Shown here in pieces: positions 5,119 through 6,791 of a stretch of DNA of 6,791 nt. The position numbers and the translations under genes were made by a program. The notes beneath the pieces are model-generated. The model had not been told where the DNA came from and searched no databases. It saw only the letters and a program-made list of their open reading frames with translations. The stretch spans positions 1-6,791 of the forward strand of contig JAEWUR010000713.1 of the NCBI GenBank assembly GCA_023397045.1. The letters are read 5' to 3'. The DNA is from Planctomycetota bacterium (GTDB lineage Bacteria > Planctomycetota > Planctomycetia > Pirellulales > Thermoguttaceae). Each line of letters starts with the position of its first letter. Within the stretch, counting starts at the first letter, position 1.

Positions 5119-6791
5119 ATGGAATTGAGACATTTCTGCCGCCGATTTCTGTTTCCATGCCGAGCCCCTTCGGTTGGACAACGATTCGTCGGCACACGTT
5201 CGCGCGATACCGGCAGACTGTGGGCCGTGGCGGCCATTTGGGCGGCAGCGCTGTTTTTCGCCTGTGGAGAAATGTTGTGCGGCCTCGCGACGGCCTCCGA
5301 ATTGATCCTGAAAGACGGCCGAACGCTTCGCGGTAAGGTTGGGAAGGTCGCCGGGCTGGCCGAATCGCCTCAGCCGGGCCGGGCCGACGGCGAAGGACCG
5401 CTTCAACTGATCCTCCTGCTCGATGACGACCTCCGCCGGATCTTCATCTCCGATCGGCTGGTGCGCGAGGTTCGCCAAGAAGACAATCGGCAGGTCGAGG
5501 AGATCTTCGGTCTGCGACAACGAGTGCGCCGCGAAGGCCAGGCGATTCAGGCCGTGGGTCAGCCGCTTCACATCACGCCGTTCGACGAGTTTGGGCGGCG
5601 AATCTATTCGATGATGACCGCCCGGGGCCCGGTGGACATCGTCCAAGGCATCACCGAACTGACGCCGCACTTGGCGAAGGTCGAGGGCGTGTCGCACGTT
5701 TGGGACATGCGAATCGCCACCAGTTCCATCCCTCGCGACACGCTGCACAATATACTTCTGAAGCAGATCGATCCCAAGAACATCGAGGACCACAAGAAGA
5801 TCGCCCGGTTCTATCTGCAATGCGAACGGTATGAGGACGCCAGGCAGGTTCTCGACGATCTCGTGAAGGCCTTTCCCGACCGTCCCGAGTTGAAAGACGA
5901 ACTCCAACCTTCGCTTCGCGCGATTCAACAACTTTCGGCGCAGCGGTTGCTCAAAGAACTGCGGCTCAGGCACGACGCCGGTCAAAACCAACTCGTCGAT
6001 CGGCTGCTCCGGCAGTTTCCGACCGAGGGCGTCGGCGGCGAAATCTTGGAAGGCGTGCGAGTCCTGCTCGAAGATTCGGAGAAGGCCGAATCGCGGCGCA
6101 CGTCGGTCATCGAACATCTGAAGACGTTGGCTCAGAAAATCCCCGATACGATCCAACGCGAAAACCTCAAGCCGATCCTCGACGAGATGGCCGACGAGAT
6201 TAGCCCAAACACGATCCACCGCATGGCGGCGTTCCTGCAAAACGCCGACGATCCGAAAATGACCGACCAGGAGAAGATCTCGCTGGCCGTCAGCGGATGG
6301 CTGCTCGGGGCCGACGGGGCGACCGAGAAACTGAGCGTTGCCATCTCGGCCCATCGCGTTCGCGATCTGGTGCGGAAATATCTGAACGAAACGACCGATC
6401 CGGCCCGCAAGAAAACGTTGGATTACCTGAAACAGGAGCCCGGTGCGAAGCCGAAGATGATCGCCGACCTGTTGGCCCATATGAAGCCGCAGATCGATCC
6501 GCCGGAACCGGTCGCCGAGCAGCCGGGCTTCTACCGGATCGAAGTGCCGGGGCTCACGAAAGAGGCCCCCATCCATTATTTAGTCCAGTTGCCGCCCGAG
6601 TACAATCCGTATCGGCTCTATCCGACGATCGTCACGCTCTGCGGCGAGTCGGGCGATGCCGTGCAGCAGATCGACTGGTGGGCCGGTCCACCCGGCAAGG
6701 ACGGCGCCCGCGCCGGTCAGGCAAGCCGCCACGGATACATTGTCATTGCGCCCGAGTGGACCGACGAGCATCAGAAACAATACGGCTATAC
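5119..6791 (+). CDS. Exported TPR-like / alpha/beta-hydrolase-like protein, 3' end beyond the window
   Basis: The frame is open from the ATG at 5119 to the window end: 557 codons, with the C-terminus missing. An in-frame TAG at 5107 rules out a longer start. A basic stretch of about 33 residues precedes a hydrophobic segment (LWAVAAIWAAALFFACGEML, 34-53) and an A-T-A/S cleavage site at 59/60, consistent with export, though the n-region is unusually long. Residues 60-120 form a short beta-rich motif (SELILKDGRTLRGKV, then LQLILLLDDDLRRIFISDRLV). Residues 220-440 look helical, with a TPR-like repeat at 224-262 (HKKIARFYLQCERYEDARQVLDDLVKAFPD). From about 470 the sequence (YLVQLPPEYNPYRLYPTIVTLCGESGD, then HGYIVIAPEW) resembles the start of an esterase or prolyl-oligopeptidase-type alpha/beta hydrolase. 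The nucleophile Ser, Asp and His would lie beyond the window, so catalysis cannot be confirmed. The usual L-H-G of the oxyanion region is L-C-G here. It is divergent from the serine operon, with its own predicted promoter. Function is unknown beyond this. Confidence 0.8.
   Translation, partial: MELRHFCRRFLFPCRAPSVGQRFVGTRSRDTGRLWAVAAIWAAALFFACGEMLCGLATASELILKDGRTLRGKVGKVAGLAESPQPGRADGEGPLQLILLLDDDLRRIFISDRLVREVRQEDNRQVEEIFGLRQRVRREGQAIQAVGQPLHITPFDEFGRRIYSMMTARGPVDIVQGITELTPHLAKVEGVSHVWDMRIATSSIPRDTLHNILLKQIDPKNIEDHKKIARFYLQCERYEDARQVLDDLVKAFPDRPELKDELQPSLRAIQQLSAQRLLKELRLRHDAGQNQLVDRLLRQFPTEGVGGEILEGVRVLLEDSEKAESRRTSVIEHLKTLAQKIPDTIQRENLKPILDEMADEISPNTIHRMAAFLQNADDPKMTDQEKISLAVSGWLLGADGATEKLSVAISAHRVRDLVRKYLNETTDPARKKTLDYLKQEPGAKPKMIADLLAHMKPQIDPPEPVAEQPGFYRIEVPGLTKEAPIHYLVQLPPEYNPYRLYPTIVTLCGESGDAVQQIDWWAGPPGKDGARAGQASRHGYIVIAPEWTDEHQKQYGY

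Noticed and set aside
4963..6576. A 537-codon open frame on the minus strand opposite the hydrolase-like gene
   Set aside because: The plus-strand frame has a signal segment, TPR-like helices and hydrolase-type motifs, while the minus frame is low-complexity antisense sequence without a family.
1..6791. CRISPR array, tRNA, insertion sequence, toxin-antitoxin or phage genes
   Set aside because: No regularly spaced direct repeats with spacers, no cloverleaf, no transposase or integrase motifs, and no small gene pair with toxin-antitoxin features were seen.

Overview
The window looks like part of a planctomycete chromosome (Planctomycetota, probably the Pirellulales side). That rests on the GC-rich codon use, loosely packed genes, and several protein types that resemble planctomycete proteins: a small two-helix membrane protein, a large secreted alpha/beta-hydrolase-like protein with a TPR-like middle, a serA paired with a class V aminotransferase, and a stand-alone STAS protein. 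This assignment is from memory of such proteins, not from a search.

Layout. Positions 2-334 (+) hold the last 110 codons of ruvB, the Holliday-junction branch-migration motor. A 178-bp gap follows, with a perfect TATAAT and a stem-loop, leading to a 125-aa STAS-domain protein at 513-890 (+) with an excellent Shine-Dalgarno. It converges on a 71-aa single-BON-domain protein at 904-1119 (-). Positions 1120-1735 carry no convincing gene but are rich in small dyads: two tandem 19-bp units, a run of short hairpins, a perfect 32-bp palindrome at 1647-1678, and a hairpin just after serA.

Positions 1736-4877 (-) read as one operon, in the order small membrane protein (4877-4632), class V aminotransferase (4540-3374), and full-length D-3-phosphoglycerate dehydrogenase serA (3364-1736). 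A good sigma70-type promoter (TTGACA, 17 bp, CAAAAT) precedes it. The aminotransferase and serA are 9 bp apart. Together they could perform the first two steps of serine synthesis (3-phosphoglycerate to phosphohydroxypyruvate to phosphoserine), with the aminotransferase filling the SerC role. No serB-type phosphatase is in the window.

A 241-bp divergent intergenic region separates this operon from a + strand gene at 5119 that runs off the right edge. It encodes an exported protein with an N-terminal signal segment, a helical TPR-like middle and the beginning of an alpha/beta-hydrolase-like domain.

Most of the window is ordinary housekeeping sequence. I did not find a convincing new multi-gene system. 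The points that merit a second look are the structured non-coding stretch at 1120-1735, the STAS protein with Asp at the usual phosphoserine position, the 5' UTR stem-loop before it, the aminotransferase-serA pairing, and the atypical secreted hydrolase.
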